49,216 nt of DNA from contig BFEA01000232.1 of the NCBI GenBank assembly GCA_003427395.1, forward strand, positions 428,238 to 477,453, given 5' to 3'. Shown piece after piece: positions 31,504 to 41,119 of this stretch (the stretch's first letter is position 1; every line of letters begins with the position of its first letter). The position numbers and the translations under genes were made by a program. The stretch is from Chara braunii. Its lineage: Eukaryota > Streptophyta > Charophyceae > Charales > Characeae. The notes beneath the pieces were generated by a model. That model worked only from the letters and a program-made list of their open reading frames with translations, made no database searches and was not told the DNA's origin.

Positions 31504-31994
31504 AACCACCACTACCCCTGCCGTCAAAAATTAGGGAGAACTGGTAACACAGGTCCATAAGGGCTACTGGTAGTACAGTGGGGGGAATTGGTGGAGTGGC
31601 GAATGCGTCGAATTACCCCCACGATTTATAATGTGGTTCAAATGATTTTTTTTCCTGTAAAGATCACAACAAAATCTACGGACCCTCAAATTTTCAGAGT
31701 TCTTGGGTCATCCGTCTCATCGCAAAAAATCGCAAAAGTTGGGTTTCTTTCCCATTGGCCCATACATGGTAGAGTGGCAAAAATGGAAAATGTGACGAAA
31801 CGACGCGACATTTACTTCATGGTCTACTTTTTTTTTCTCATTTTTTTGATATTTTTCTTGGAAAGATAACGACCTATTTCTTGCTTGAAAATTCTTGGCC
31901 CGGCCCGCCTGCGCCTGTCGGTTGTCGCCCCCCCTAAGAACCCCGTCCGTAAGGCCGGGAAAGTCTATTTTAGACCGGCAGGGGTAGTGGTGGT
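31504..31994. mobile_element. Inverted-repeat element B, abutting element A
   Basis: Left end AACCACCACTACCCCTGCCG and right end CGGCAGGGGTAGTGGTGGT, giving inverted repeats of about 20 bp, flanked by TTA (31501-31503 and 31995-31997). It is 491 bp and non-coding. It shares the first 12 bp of its ends with element A, so the A/B junction forms a perfect 28-bp palindrome (31489-31516). Confidence 0.6.
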
Positions 31995-32106
31995 TTACTT
32001 TCAAATTAAACTAATTTCGGATTAATCGAATTTATTCGAAAAGAATTAACAGATGTAAAAAAAAAAAATCAAAAGAAAATGTTTGAAATTATGAATTGAT
32101 TTGGAA

Positions 32107-32180
32107 GTAATTTCGAGTAAATTTCAAGTTAATTTCGAGTTAATTTCGAGTTAATTTCGAGTTAATTTCGAATTAATATC
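32107..32180. repeat. 11-bp tandem repeat
   Basis: Six to seven copies of TTAATTTCGAG with minor variants, in AT-rich DNA between element B and the PLE target repeat. Confidence 0.85.
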
Positions 32181-32252
32181 GTTTGTAATTTGAAAGTAAG
32201 GAGATTGAAAAAGTTTGAGGGTTGGGATTATGATGTTTACTTTGTTTTTAGG

Positions 32253-32331
32253 GTTTGTGGTGTGTAGCGGTCTAGTTTTTGGGCTTGACCGGTGGTGTCT
32301 CGCCACGAATCAGGATTGCAATTCCTGGCAC
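32253..32331. repeat. PLE target repeat, interrupted copy (left part)
   Basis: GGTTTGTGGTGTGTAGCGGT and the following TGACCGGTG and TGTCTCGCC words match 39160-39226. The copy ends in AATTCCTGGCAC at 32320-32331 and resumes after the PLE at 37954 with AATTCATGGCAC, then AAATATAAGGGAC and GGGCCCGGTTCCCGGTTG. Confidence 0.8.
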
Positions 32332-32812
32332 AGTTAGTCCAAAGAAATGCTAAGCAAATCTGGGATAAGGAAGTGCTCACCTTCAGCACACTTTAGGACT
32401 TCAACTCCTATTCGTCTGCTCCACAGAAAAAAGCAGTTATTACGTGCTGCTTACACAAAATTTATACGACGACATCAGATGTGGAATTAGCAGGGTTGAG
32501 TTTACTTACCTTGAAAAGACTCCTTAGACTACAGGGATATCCAGGGAAATACTTTGATGACTGTCTAGGGAAGTTCGTCCGAAAACATGCACCATCATGG
32601 GAAAAATGGAGTGCCAGATATAGGGGATGGTAAAAAAGAGGGGATGTTATATAGGCTACAGAGCCAGACGTATACGGGAACAAGAATACGGAAATGACTC
32701 TGAAACTTATCCAAAAGCAATGGCTGGAACTGAGCCCCTTGATAAAGTATGATAAATCCAAGAAACAGATGAGCCGCTCCCGAAGAAGATTTTTTTATTT
32801 TCTGGACTGTCT
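32332..32812 (+). pseudogene. PLE RT C-terminal fragment, upstream copy
   Basis: The fragment begins inside the RT C-terminal domain: LVQRNAKQIWDKEVLTFSTL, then FNSYSSAP.KKAVI, SDVELAGLSLLTLKRLLRLQ and GYPGKYFDDCLGKFVRKHAP. The pattern of a basic KKAV box, then a helix, then a GYP motif is typical of the PLE thumb and connector. It continues into a short C-terminal tail (RSRRRFFYFLDCLR) with two in-frame stops, ending near 32812. No GIY-YIG nuclease follows. The corresponding tail is deleted in the downstream copy, so this fragment is the only evidence in the window for the natural protein end. Confidence 0.75.
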
Positions 32813-32845
32813 ACGGTGATATGGGAGAAATACGCGAAAAAGGAC

Positions 32846-33245
32846 GGGATAACTTTTTTGGATTTTCTGGGTTTTTTGGATTTTTTTGCAGAGCCTTCTG
32901 GAACTTTTTGGAAAAAGGATTTCTTTCCGCGGTGAGTAAAACGGCAAAAAAGTTAACTTTCCTACGCGGTAGGTAAAACTTGGAAACATAAACCGAATGT
33001 GAAATCCGATCCGTGAAACTGCAGTATCCCGAACGTATCTACAGATACGAACAAAGTGACAGGATAACTTTTGGAGTTTCTGGGGTTTCTTAGGATTTTT
33101 TGCAGACCCTTCTGGAGCTTCTTGGGAAAGGATTTTTTACGCGGTAAGTAAAACCGCGAAAAGTTTTTCAGGTAACTCTCTTACGAGGTAGGTAAAAACG
33201 CGAAACGTTTTTTCTTCTTACAAGGTAGGGTAAAATGGGAAAATC
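32846..33245 (+). repeat. Two degenerate about 210-bp units in PLE 3' UTR
   Basis: Each unit runs AGGATAACTTTT, TCTGGGGTTT-like, TTTTTTGCAGA, CCTTCTGGA, AAAGGATTT, CGCGGT(G/A)AGTAAAAC, then a second CGGTAGGTAAAA-like word. Units begin near 32846 and 33061. The GGTAGGTAAAA word recurs once more near 33225 and 33340. Confidence 0.6.
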
Positions 33246-33481
33246 ACTTTTGACAGTATCTGGTCTTAGAAGGGCTTAGAGGAAATTTTCTTGGGCCTGA
33301 TATGGCGATAGTTTTTGAAGGAACAACTTTTTTACGTAGTAGGGTAAAATGGTAATTGCCTTCCTTGAAGGGTATCCGATTCGAATGACTTGGAGGAATT
33401 CTACCCCCGACATTGCTTTCAGGAAACCAACCAATATTTAAGTAGCATAGTAACTTTCCATTGTACGTCGGAGTTTGTTTA

Positions 33482-33529
33482 CCCTCCTGACGAGACCGGA
33501 CTCTGGCTCCGGTCGAAATCGGTAGAGGG
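33482..33529 (+). ncRNA. Type I hammerhead ribozyme motif
   Basis: Stem I CCCTC (33482-33486) pairs with GAGGG (33525-33529). The conserved core CTGACGA is at 33487-33493. Stem II GACCGGA/TCCGGTC (33494-33500, 33508-33514) has a 7-nt loop. Conserved GAAA is at 33515-33518. A minimal stem III closes on a UCGG tetraloop (33519-33522), and UA (33523-33524) precedes the predicted self-cleavage site, between 33524 and 33525. All core nucleotides fit the CUGANGA...GAAA...UH consensus. A one-pair stem III is the minimal form reported in PLE ribozymes. Activity is inferred, not shown. Confidence 0.8.
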
Positions 33530-33765
33530 CAGCCAGATGGCAACCATAGCTTTTGTTCTGTCTCGTACCTTCTTCTTCCTATCCAAGTAAGGCAGCCTAG
33601 ACTATGGTTCGCGATAATCTTGGTTCTACCTGTATCTCTTTTGGAGAATCTTTCAATTTCGAGTTTTCACATACTTTGGTGTGCTGCTACATACAACTTG
33701 TGTGATGCATACGGTTGATTCCAGCGCATGCTGACGTCAAGCTCTTGCTTACCTTTCCAATTGGT
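33482..33765 (+). repeat. PLE pseudo-LTR, internal copy
   Basis: It matches 37682-37953 along its length: GGTAGAGGG, CTCGTACCTTCTTCTTCCTA, GGCAGCCTAGACTATGGTTC, GATTCCAGCGCATGCTGACG and CTTGCTTACCTTTCCAATT. It precedes ORF1 by about 90 bp, so it would supply the promoter and the ribozyme at the 5' end of the full copy. Confidence 0.8.
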
Positions 33766-33852
33766 AAAGGCAGAGGCAACTGACCAGGAGGCGATCACCT
33801 GGTTCGGTGGCCTGTAGTATTAGGTATAGCTAGATCAACTTTAGACTAACAG

Positions 33853-35226
33853 ATGAACGGAGGCGGGGGCAATGGTGGCTTCTGCTTCGGAACGGGGCCA
33901 CCTGGCCCACCGCAAGGCAATGGAGGTGATTGGAATGGCGGACAAGGCGGTCAAGGCGGATGGAACGAAAATGGAGTGGGAGGATGGAACAATGGGAACG
34001 ACGGAGGATCAGGTGGATGGAACAATGGAAGTATGGGAGGACCATGAGGATGGAGCAATGGCAACGGAGGGGGATGGAACAACGGAAATGGCGCCAATTG
34101 GAATACCGGATGAGGTGGAAACTGGAACAACAATGGGACCGGGGGAGGAGGCTGGCAACGAAAGGGTCCAAAATGCTACAACTGCGGACTCTTTGGACTT
34201 ATCTCCCGAGAATGCCAGGCGCCAAGATAGTACAACCAAGGGCCACATACGAACGAAGGATCGAACAGCTCCAATGCATACGTAGAAATGGAGAAGCCGA
34301 CTGTGTTAAGCAAAGACGTAGAAGAATCCTTGAAAAGCATGGTGGCCTTCGTAAAGAGACAAGCGGAGAAGGAAAAGGAGGAACGTCAGCAAAAGAAGGA
34401 AGCTGAAGAAAAGAGAAAGAAAATGGAGGAGGAGAGAGAAGCAAGAGAAGAAGCGAATAGGTCAGCGCTAGAAAAGAAAAAGCCAAAAGAATTGACGGAG
34501 GCGAAGAGAAACTGGGAGTTCGAAAAGATGCTAGCAAAACAGAAGGAGGCGATGGAGTTAGATTTCGAGAAACGATTGGAAAACAGACTGAAGGGAGTGA
34601 TGATAACTGAAAGAGTAGTAAAAGCAAAAACAAAAGCAAAAATGGCTACGCCAGAACCCGGATCATCAGAGGATGAAGAGGAGGAGGAAACTCAAGAAGA
34701 AAAACTGGAAAAGTGCAAACGCCAGCAGGGACAGACATCGGGAACACAAGCAAGCCCAACTGGTTCTCCGGCCAAGATGGGGAGACCAAGTACGGAAGAT
34801 CCGACGACACGTGTGATGCAAGAAGGAGATGATCAGACCGACATACAAGCCACGAGGGGAAGGATGAAGACTCAGAGAGAAGGATACGGATCCACCTTGT
34901 GGGAAAGAGCACCGGTGGACGTCGAAAGCAAAATAGAAGCTGCTTTCAAAAAACAGATAAGGAAATTTCTAAACAAGAAAAGCGTTCCGACAATCCAGGA
35001 GATGTGCAGAGAATGGGGTATGGCTTACCGAGGACGCGCGGAAGCAATCGACGAGTTGATTGATCTTCGGGTCATGCACTTCTATAGAGCACCACGAACA
35101 CCGCGCCAAGGAGGAATCGTGACCCGTGAGCAACCTGCGAGTGTGACGTGGGCACCAAAGACACCATGGAATGATCTACGGTTCTACTTAAGTCTGCGCC
35201 ATCAGCTAATCGGAAGAACTGGGTGA
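33853..35226 (+). pseudogene. PLE ORF1: Gly-rich, zinc-knuckle, coiled-coil protein
   Basis: A single frame of 457 codons is interrupted by three stops (34045 TGA, 34111 TGA, 34228 TAG). Residues 1-100 are Gly/Asn/Trp-rich repeats (GGWNNGN). A retroviral-type knuckle follows at 34174-34215, CYNCGLFGLISREC, with Leu where the zinc-binding His is expected. About 110 residues of Lys/Glu-rich coiled coil follow (KEKEERQQKKEAEEKRK), then an acidic linker and a C-terminal helical domain (VPTIQEMCREWGMAYRG). This looks like a nucleic-acid-binding, gag-like particle or RNP protein. It lies directly between the pseudo-LTR and the RT frame on the same strand, which suggests it belongs to the element. 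An independent captured ORF cannot be excluded. Confidence 0.6.
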
Positions 35227-35306
35227 GATATTAAAGGCCTTAAATTAGGTATAGAAAAAATATTGAGACTTTGCGTTGTAATCCTAGTCCGTAGCGGAGA
35301 AATTAA

Positions 35307-37526
35307 ATGGGGGACCACATTCCTAGAAAATTGGATTTACCTGATCGAAAACGAACCTCAAGTAAAACCAATCGTAAGGGTAGGAAGGAACGTAAAAAAC
35401 ATAGATGTACGAAATTCCCAAACCAAAGGTCTATTATATTTAAATCTGGAAATCTAGAATCCGTTAACTTAGTAAGTGTATGTAAAACCGCATCAAAAGG
35501 TAATGGACAAATAACATCATCAGGTGGAAAAATATGGGTGGTCGACTGGAAAGCGATGCTACGGGAAATTGGGCAGAGCACCTTCTCGATCGGTACTACT
35601 TCCTCTTCCTATTTACCACTAATGGAGTTGAAGGAAGAATTGGAAAAAGGAGGTGTTTTCGGACTTCAAGCTTTGAAGGCTGGGACTCTGTCAAAACGTT
35701 ACAAAGAACTGAAAGGTAATCTGCACAAAATCCTGAAAAATCCATGGGCTAAAAAGAAACTTTATAAATATTCCCTAGAAGAACTACTTGATTTATTCTT
35801 AGCAACAGACCTCTTTTCCAAAGCAATATGTCGTAGTAACGTAAGAGATATGCTAAGAGGAGTCCTGTGGAGGAAATTTGGATTTAGTACACGTAAAAAA
35901 CATTGCGTACCTGTTACATACGACAATGGGTTATGTAAAAAAGCGATAAGAAGAGTTATTACGGATCACTTGATGAATTGCCTCCCTCTTGCTGAAGCTG
36001 TTTTCCTGTGTGGGGAACTTAGGATGGTGTGGAAAAAGAACAGATCGGTTGCTGAAATCCTCCCTAACCATCGGACAATCTCTCAGAGCCCGGTGGGAAT
36101 TTGCACATGTGCAGATTTTAACCTTCCTAATAAGGAAGGACACGCGATTTGCAGAATAAGTAATCTGGAAGGAATAAACCCATTTGTGAGAAATGCTAGG
36201 AAAATTACATATTCGGATTAGAAGGGAAGAAAAACAAAAATACTAAGCAAGATCAATGATGCCTTACTACATATTAGAATTGATACACCATTGTCGATGA
36301 ATGATATAGCAAGCTGTCTCAAAGTTTCACCGAGCCAAAGCAATTTTGACTCTAATTCCATGTCTTTCCTAAAACGTCTAGGTAAAAATTTTGTATTAAT
36401 GGCAGTCGATAAGAACCCAGCAGAAACAGTAATTATGTACCCCGAAATTTATGCAAAAGGAATGCGAGACGTTTTTTGGGGAAACACAAGTTTTTGTATA
36501 GAATGGAGCTATGAAGCGAAAATGTTGGTAAAATGCAAGAGAGAATTCAAGGCAGCGAAGTTAACAAAAATTGGGAAATGGGACGGCAGTGGCAAATGCG
36601 GGCGTGCTTACATTAATCCTAAAAACAAGGACTTATGTAAATTCCGCCCCATAAGTCCTTCCTTCTCCGAACCCTCAAGATCAGCAAGAAGTAAGGTAGC
36701 CCGCGCCCTCAACCACCTCTTGTTTTTGCTACCAAAGAACATGAATTTCAACATGAAGTCAACAAATCAATTGAGTCGGAAAGTAACGAAAATATCTAAG
36801 TGGACAGAAACGAAAAATAACGGTTTATGTACTATGTGCTGCATTTGATATTAAGGAAATGTTTAGTAAATTACCTCTTAACTCGATTTTGAAAGCACTT
36901 GATTGGATCCTACGCTACTACATGGGAAAAGGGAAAGAAAGTTGTCAGTGAGACGATGGGGAAAAAAAACTTCTTTCTCTCTGAAAAACGAGCAGGACAA
37001 CTGAATGATTATTAACTTCAAAGAAATCCGAGATATGATCACCTTCGAGCTTCATAATACATATGTCGTAGCAGCTAATAGACTAATCAAGTAAAGAACT
37101 GAAATTCCAATGGGGAAAAGTACAAGCCCGCCTTTGGCATGTATACTTCGTGCCTTTAATGAGTACTCCTTTCTGACTAGCCTAGGGTCAGATAAAAAGC
37201 TAATTAAAGGCACACGACTTATGGACGATGTATCTATTTTTGTATGGAGTAACGGAAAGGGAAAAGATAAAAAAGCAATAGACATCATTAATAAATTCCA
37301 AATAGCTTACGACAAAGCACTGTCATTGGAACGAACGGACAATGAAAAAAGCGAATGGGAATTCTTGGGAACGAAGATGAAAGTGGAATCGGGGAAACAA
37401 GTAACGAACCAGTTAGTCCAAAGAAACGCTAAGGAAATCTGGGATAAGGAAATGCTCACCTTCACAACGCTTCATGACTTCAACTCTTATTCGTCTGCTC
37501 CATATAAAAAAGCAGTTATTACGTGA
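35307..37526 (+). pseudogene. PLE ORF2: reverse transcriptase
   Basis: One frame from 35307 to 36848 has a single stop at 36219. After a frameshift near 36820 the frame returns at 37011-37526. The N-terminal 300 residues are unassigned, with a CTCADFNLPNKEGHAIC cysteine cluster. From about 36390 the PLE pattern begins: VLMAVDKNPAETVIMYPEIY, then FRPISPSF. Motif A is AFDIKEMFSKLPL (Asp at 36847), motif B IPMGKSTSPPLACI, and motif C RLMDDVSIFVW with both Asp at 37224-37229. Then come FLGTKMKV and the C-terminal FNSYSSAPYKKAVI box. No GIY-YIG nuclease is visible at either end. The RT catalytic residues are intact but the frame is broken. Confidence 0.75.
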
Positions 37527-37681
37527 TGCTTACACAAAATTTATACGATGACATCAGATGTGGAATTAGCAGGGTTGAGTTTACTTACCTTGAAAAGACT
37601 CCTCAGACTACAGGGATACCCGGGAAATACTTTGATGGTTGTCTAGGGAAGTTCGTCCGAAAACATGCACCATCATGGGAA

Positions 37682-37953
37682 AAGACTCTGGATCCAGTCG
37701 AAACCGGTAGAGGGAAGCCAGAGGACAACCATAGCTTCTGTTTTGTCTCGTACCTTCTTCTTCCTATCCAAGTAAGGCAGCCTAGACTATGGTTCGTGAT
37801 ACTCTTGGTTCTACCTGTATATCTTTTGAAGAGTCTTTCAATTCCGAGTTTTCACATACTCTGGTGTGCCGCTACATACAACTTACTTGTGTGACGCATA
37901 CGGTTGATTCCAGCGCATGCTGACGTCGACCTCTTGCTTACCTTTCCAATTCC
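37682..37953 (+). repeat. PLE pseudo-LTR, terminal copy
   Basis: Direct repeat of 33495-33765. The deletion at 37681/37682 removed the first half of the hammerhead: only a stem II remnant (GACT..AGTC), GAAA, CCGG, TA and GAGGG remain, so this copy cannot cleave. It ends at the 12-bp duplication AATTCATGGCAC. Confidence 0.8.
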
Positions 37954-37965
37954 AATTCATGGCAC

Positions 37966-38705
37966 AAAAATATAAGGGACACCGGGCCCGGTTCCCGGTT
38001 GCTTTGTTTTAAAAAACAAAAGTTAGCGTTGCGGTAACGCAGCGCCAACGTGACGCTTCTGGTTGCTTCTGGGCGTTGGGGGCTCATGTTAGGGTTGATG
38101 ATAACTGTTGACCTGAGTTGCTAAAACTTGACGTTGGGGAGGGTATGGCGTCGCAGGGAAGAGCGTTGGGGCACTAGTGGGGCACACTGCTGGGACCTGG
38201 TCGGTCCCTAACCACCACTGGTTTCGGTTGACAATTAGTGTTTGTCAGCAATCCAATTGGGTTGAGGAGGGCAGCTCGTTGATGTGTGGGTGACCGACTG
38301 GCGAAATGTAGGCGCGACAACATACCTGATGAGACTGATCGAGGGCATTGCCCCTCGGTCCTTGATACAAAGGTGTTGTGGGATTATCCCGCTCTTGATT
38401 AGCAGGGGCAGCCTGCAGCAAAGTTGGGAGGAGCAGATGGGATTCTACAGGGATGATGCACTGGAGATGGAGGTGGACAGGACATCGATAAAACGCCGAT
38501 TTATGGGAGAGAACGAATTATTGTCGTGATCAGTATCGCCCACCGTCGATGACAACGGGCTTCAAGCTGCGAACGAGATTCTTCACTGTTGCTACAACTC
38601 CTGCTTCGGGCGTGATGTCAATTTCGTTTTCCGGATCTTCGCTGATTATGATCGTCTCTCATTTTTTTGTTTCGTCCGAGCACACACACGCACACACACA
38701 CACAC

Positions 38706-38790
<85 letters not shown>

Positions 38791-39159
38791 ACTGGGCTAG
38801 GGTTAATAGTTTTCTGGTAGGTTTTCTTTTATTTTGAACATTCTTTTTAACTTTGTTTGGTTTTTCTTTTTGCTGATTAGAATCCCTTTGGTGGTGTTTT
38901 GTGTACTTAGGTTGTATAGATAGATAGATCATGATAGATCTCTAGATAGGTACATAGATAGATATATATACACATATCGTCAAATAGAACTGCCCGGTAA
39001 ACCGTAGGCAGAGAGGGAGAAGAGGACAACAAACGAGGGGCTGTGACAAACTGTTTCGTCGGAGTTTCACCGACATATATATACACATATATAGAGAGAA
39101 TGAGAGAGAGAGAGAGACATTGGTTAATTTGCTTTCTTCGGTGGTATTTTTGTGCATAG
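37966..39159. other. Remainder of target repeat, CA/GA microsatellite, no gene
   Basis: 37966-38025 is the right part of the interrupted target repeat. 38026-38600 is unassigned, with short hairpins such as GGGACC/GGTCCC near 38191. A compound microsatellite follows: (CA)n at 38681-38740 and (GA)n at 38741-38788. Then come AT-rich repeats (GATA-type near 38920, TATATACACATAT near 38965 and 39075). Confidence 0.7.
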
Positions 39160-39310
39160 GGTTTGTGGTGTGTAGCGGTCCAGTTTTTGGGCCTGACCGG
39201 TGATGTCTCGCCCTAAATCAGGACCGCGAAATTTTTTGTAAGGAACGCCGGGCCCGATTCCTGGCACCGAAATATAAGGGACGTCGGGCCCGGTTCCCGG
39301 TTGTTTTGTT
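39160..39310. repeat. PLE target repeat, unoccupied copy
   Basis: It contains the same left words as 32253-32331, then ATTCCTGGCAC (39257-39267) running directly into AAATATAAGGGACG and GGGCCCGGTTCCCGGTTG. It therefore shows the uninterrupted target into which the PLE array inserted in the other copy. Confidence 0.8.
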
Positions 39311-39392
39311 AAAAAAAAGAAAAAAGATATCAAAATTTTTGTAATTTAATTAAAGTAATTCTGAGTGAATTTCGAAGAAATTAATTAAGACT

Positions 39393-39672
39393 CTAGGCTA
39401 CCAGAGTGGCCCAGGTCGACTTGCCCAACAAGGCCAAAAATATTTAAAAAATAAAAAAATAAAAAAATATTTTTTAATTTAATTTTTATTTTAAATTTGG
39501 TAAAGAATTTCGATGTGACCCTGAGGCAAAAGTTTTTTAATTTATTTTTTTGCATTACATTGTTTTTTTTTTTTTTTGTTTTTTTTTTTTTGGCTGGGAC
39601 CTTCCCTTGTCCTTGCACGGTCGGGCCACCCGGGAAAATAGGGTGACCCGGGCGGCCCGGCTGGTACCCTAG
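39393..39672. mobile_element. 280-bp hAT-type MITE
   Basis: Termini CTAGGCTACCAG and CTGGTACCCTAG are inverted repeats with one mismatch in 12. Flanks are TTAAGACT (39385-39392) and TTAAGATT (39673-39680), an 8-bp duplication with one difference. The left 29 bp match the right end of the 952-bp element at 30565-30593 in reverse complement, so both belong to one family. The interior is AT-rich with a T tract and a GC-rich end (CACCCGGGAAAATAGGGTGA). Non-coding. Confidence 0.8.
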
Positions 39673-39784
39673 TTAAGATTCAACTTTTTTGGGAATTTTA
39701 AGAACGATATGTGAAAAACAAAAAGAAGTTTGGGGAATAATTTAGGAAAGAAAATATTTAAGTTGGTGAGAAGGAAGCAATCCT

Positions 39785-41010
39785 TGTTATGACCCTGGCC
39801 AATTTCGAGATATACATCCACCGGAAAGTACAATGCAATCCAATTGCAGAAAGAAATGAATGAACTTGAGAGAGGTGAGAGAGGATTAGAAGAAGAAGAA
39901 GAAGTACGAAAGAAGAAGAAGAAGATGTACACCAACAAAGACAATGACAAGGCTCTTCTTCTTCGCCCAACAATCTCCTCCTCATCTCCCCCTTCTCTTA
40001 TTCATACAAGAAATAATAATACAATGTTGAATGATCCAGAATCAATGTCCGAGTTCCTCTTCTATTGCAGGTATCACTTAAGGTCCACCATAGCCATGGC
40101 CGCCTCTCGCACTCTTCCCCCTCATAGGCCGAGGCTATGGCGGACTATTGGGCTCTGCTCAGATGCCCAAAGAACAACCCAAAGCAGCTATGGCTGCTCT
40201 AGCTCAGGCCGCCATGCCTGACCCTGCCCCAAAGCTTCTTGGTGTAGCTGTCCCCGGCTGGGGACTCCCTGCTGCAGCGCTCACCAAGGTGATGAAGATG
40301 GCTGCCACCATAGCCAGGTAAGTACCCCTGGCGCTCCTCCCCCTTCCTTCCTTCTTCCTCCTTCTTCCTCCCTCGTGTCCTTCTCCTTCCTCCCCAGCAG
40401 CGCTGCTCCAGCTTAGCGCTGCTCCAGCCAACGCTCCACCAGTGTGTCGCCAAACTTGCACACCGAAAAAGAGGCCGGACTCTCCGCCCGGCCAAAAGAT
40501 ATAGCGGCCTGCTTTTGGGCGGTGACGTCCAGGCCGCTCGGCCTCCCAAGCAACCGGTTCCTCGTCCCTTTCGGAGGGAAACATCATTGCAGACTCTGAT
40601 ATGGCCCGTTACAGGCCCTAGACCCAGACTAGTTGGACTGATATCCGCCTAGACCTACCTACAACTACTGGGCCTCTAAAAATGCCACTTTTGTCGTCTT
40701 CCGCTCGGCCTCCGGTACCTGCACATCTACCCTCAACGTCACGACCACAAATAAGTACCGGCCCTGAGGGCCCAACGAACGAGCAAGTGCCCTGACGGGC
40801 CACACACATACTCATGCCAACCAGCACTCAGACAGGCACGGTCACGCATACACCCAGGCCAACCAACAGTCAGACATGCACGGTCACATACACACTCAAG
40901 CCGTCCAGCACTCAGACAGACATGCAGTCCAGCAAGCGTGCACACACAAACTTAGTAGCAAGCGGGGAACTCAGCAGGGCATTCAGTCCATGTATGGAGG
41001 GGTCATCACA
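39785..41010 (-). repeat. 3' LTR of chromovirus 2
   Basis: It is 1226 bp. On the plus strand it starts TGTTATGACCCTGGCC and ends GGTCATCACA, so minus-strand ends are TGTGATGACC...CATAACA. It lacks about 60 bp present in the other LTR near 48645-48705. It contains the palindrome GCAGCTATGGCTGC (40184-40197) and a GAAGAAGAAG-rich stretch. Confidence 0.93.
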
Positions 41011-41023
41011 CTACCCCCCCCTC
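41011..41023 (-). promoter_or_regulatory. Polypurine tract, chromovirus 2
   Basis: The minus strand reads GAGGGGGGGGTAG directly before the 3' LTR start TGTGATG. This is the plus-strand DNA primer site. Confidence 0.85.
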
Positions 41024-41119
41024 AAGAGCGAGGTCCCTTCGAGCGAGTTACTCACTCTGAGTCCTCGACAAACGCGTCGTAAGCGAGCAAGGCAAAGAGA
41101 TTCCTAGAGTACTATGTTG

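Larger units (their letters stand above)
32332..37953 (+). mobile_element. Penelope-like element in partial tandem array
   Basis: A 5'-truncated copy (32332-33480) is followed by a nearly full copy. The shared blocks are 32332-32600 with 37411-37681 (end of RT) and 33495-33765 with 37682-37953 (pseudo-LTR). Truncated copy, then pseudo-LTR, full copy and pseudo-LTR is the hallmark layout of PLEs. ORF2 has PLE-type RT motifs and the C-terminal box of a Lys-rich stretch followed by GYP. A hammerhead ribozyme sits at the pseudo-LTR start, as known for PLEs. 12-bp duplications flank the whole array (32320-32331, 37954-37965; one mismatch). The full copy has lost about 0.9 kb between 37681 and 37682 relative to the upstream copy. 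Both ORFs carry stops. Confidence 0.8.

Noticed and set aside
34199-34639. 146-codon Ser/Leu-rich minus-strand frame
   Set aside because: It is the antisense of the Lys/Glu-rich coiled coil of PLE ORF1.
38325-38400. CTGATGAGA, a possible second hammerhead core
   Set aside because: No GAAA follows a plausible stem II and no closing stem I is present.
38549-38800. Frame with His-Thr and Arg-Glu runs
   Set aside because: Translation of the CA/GA microsatellite.
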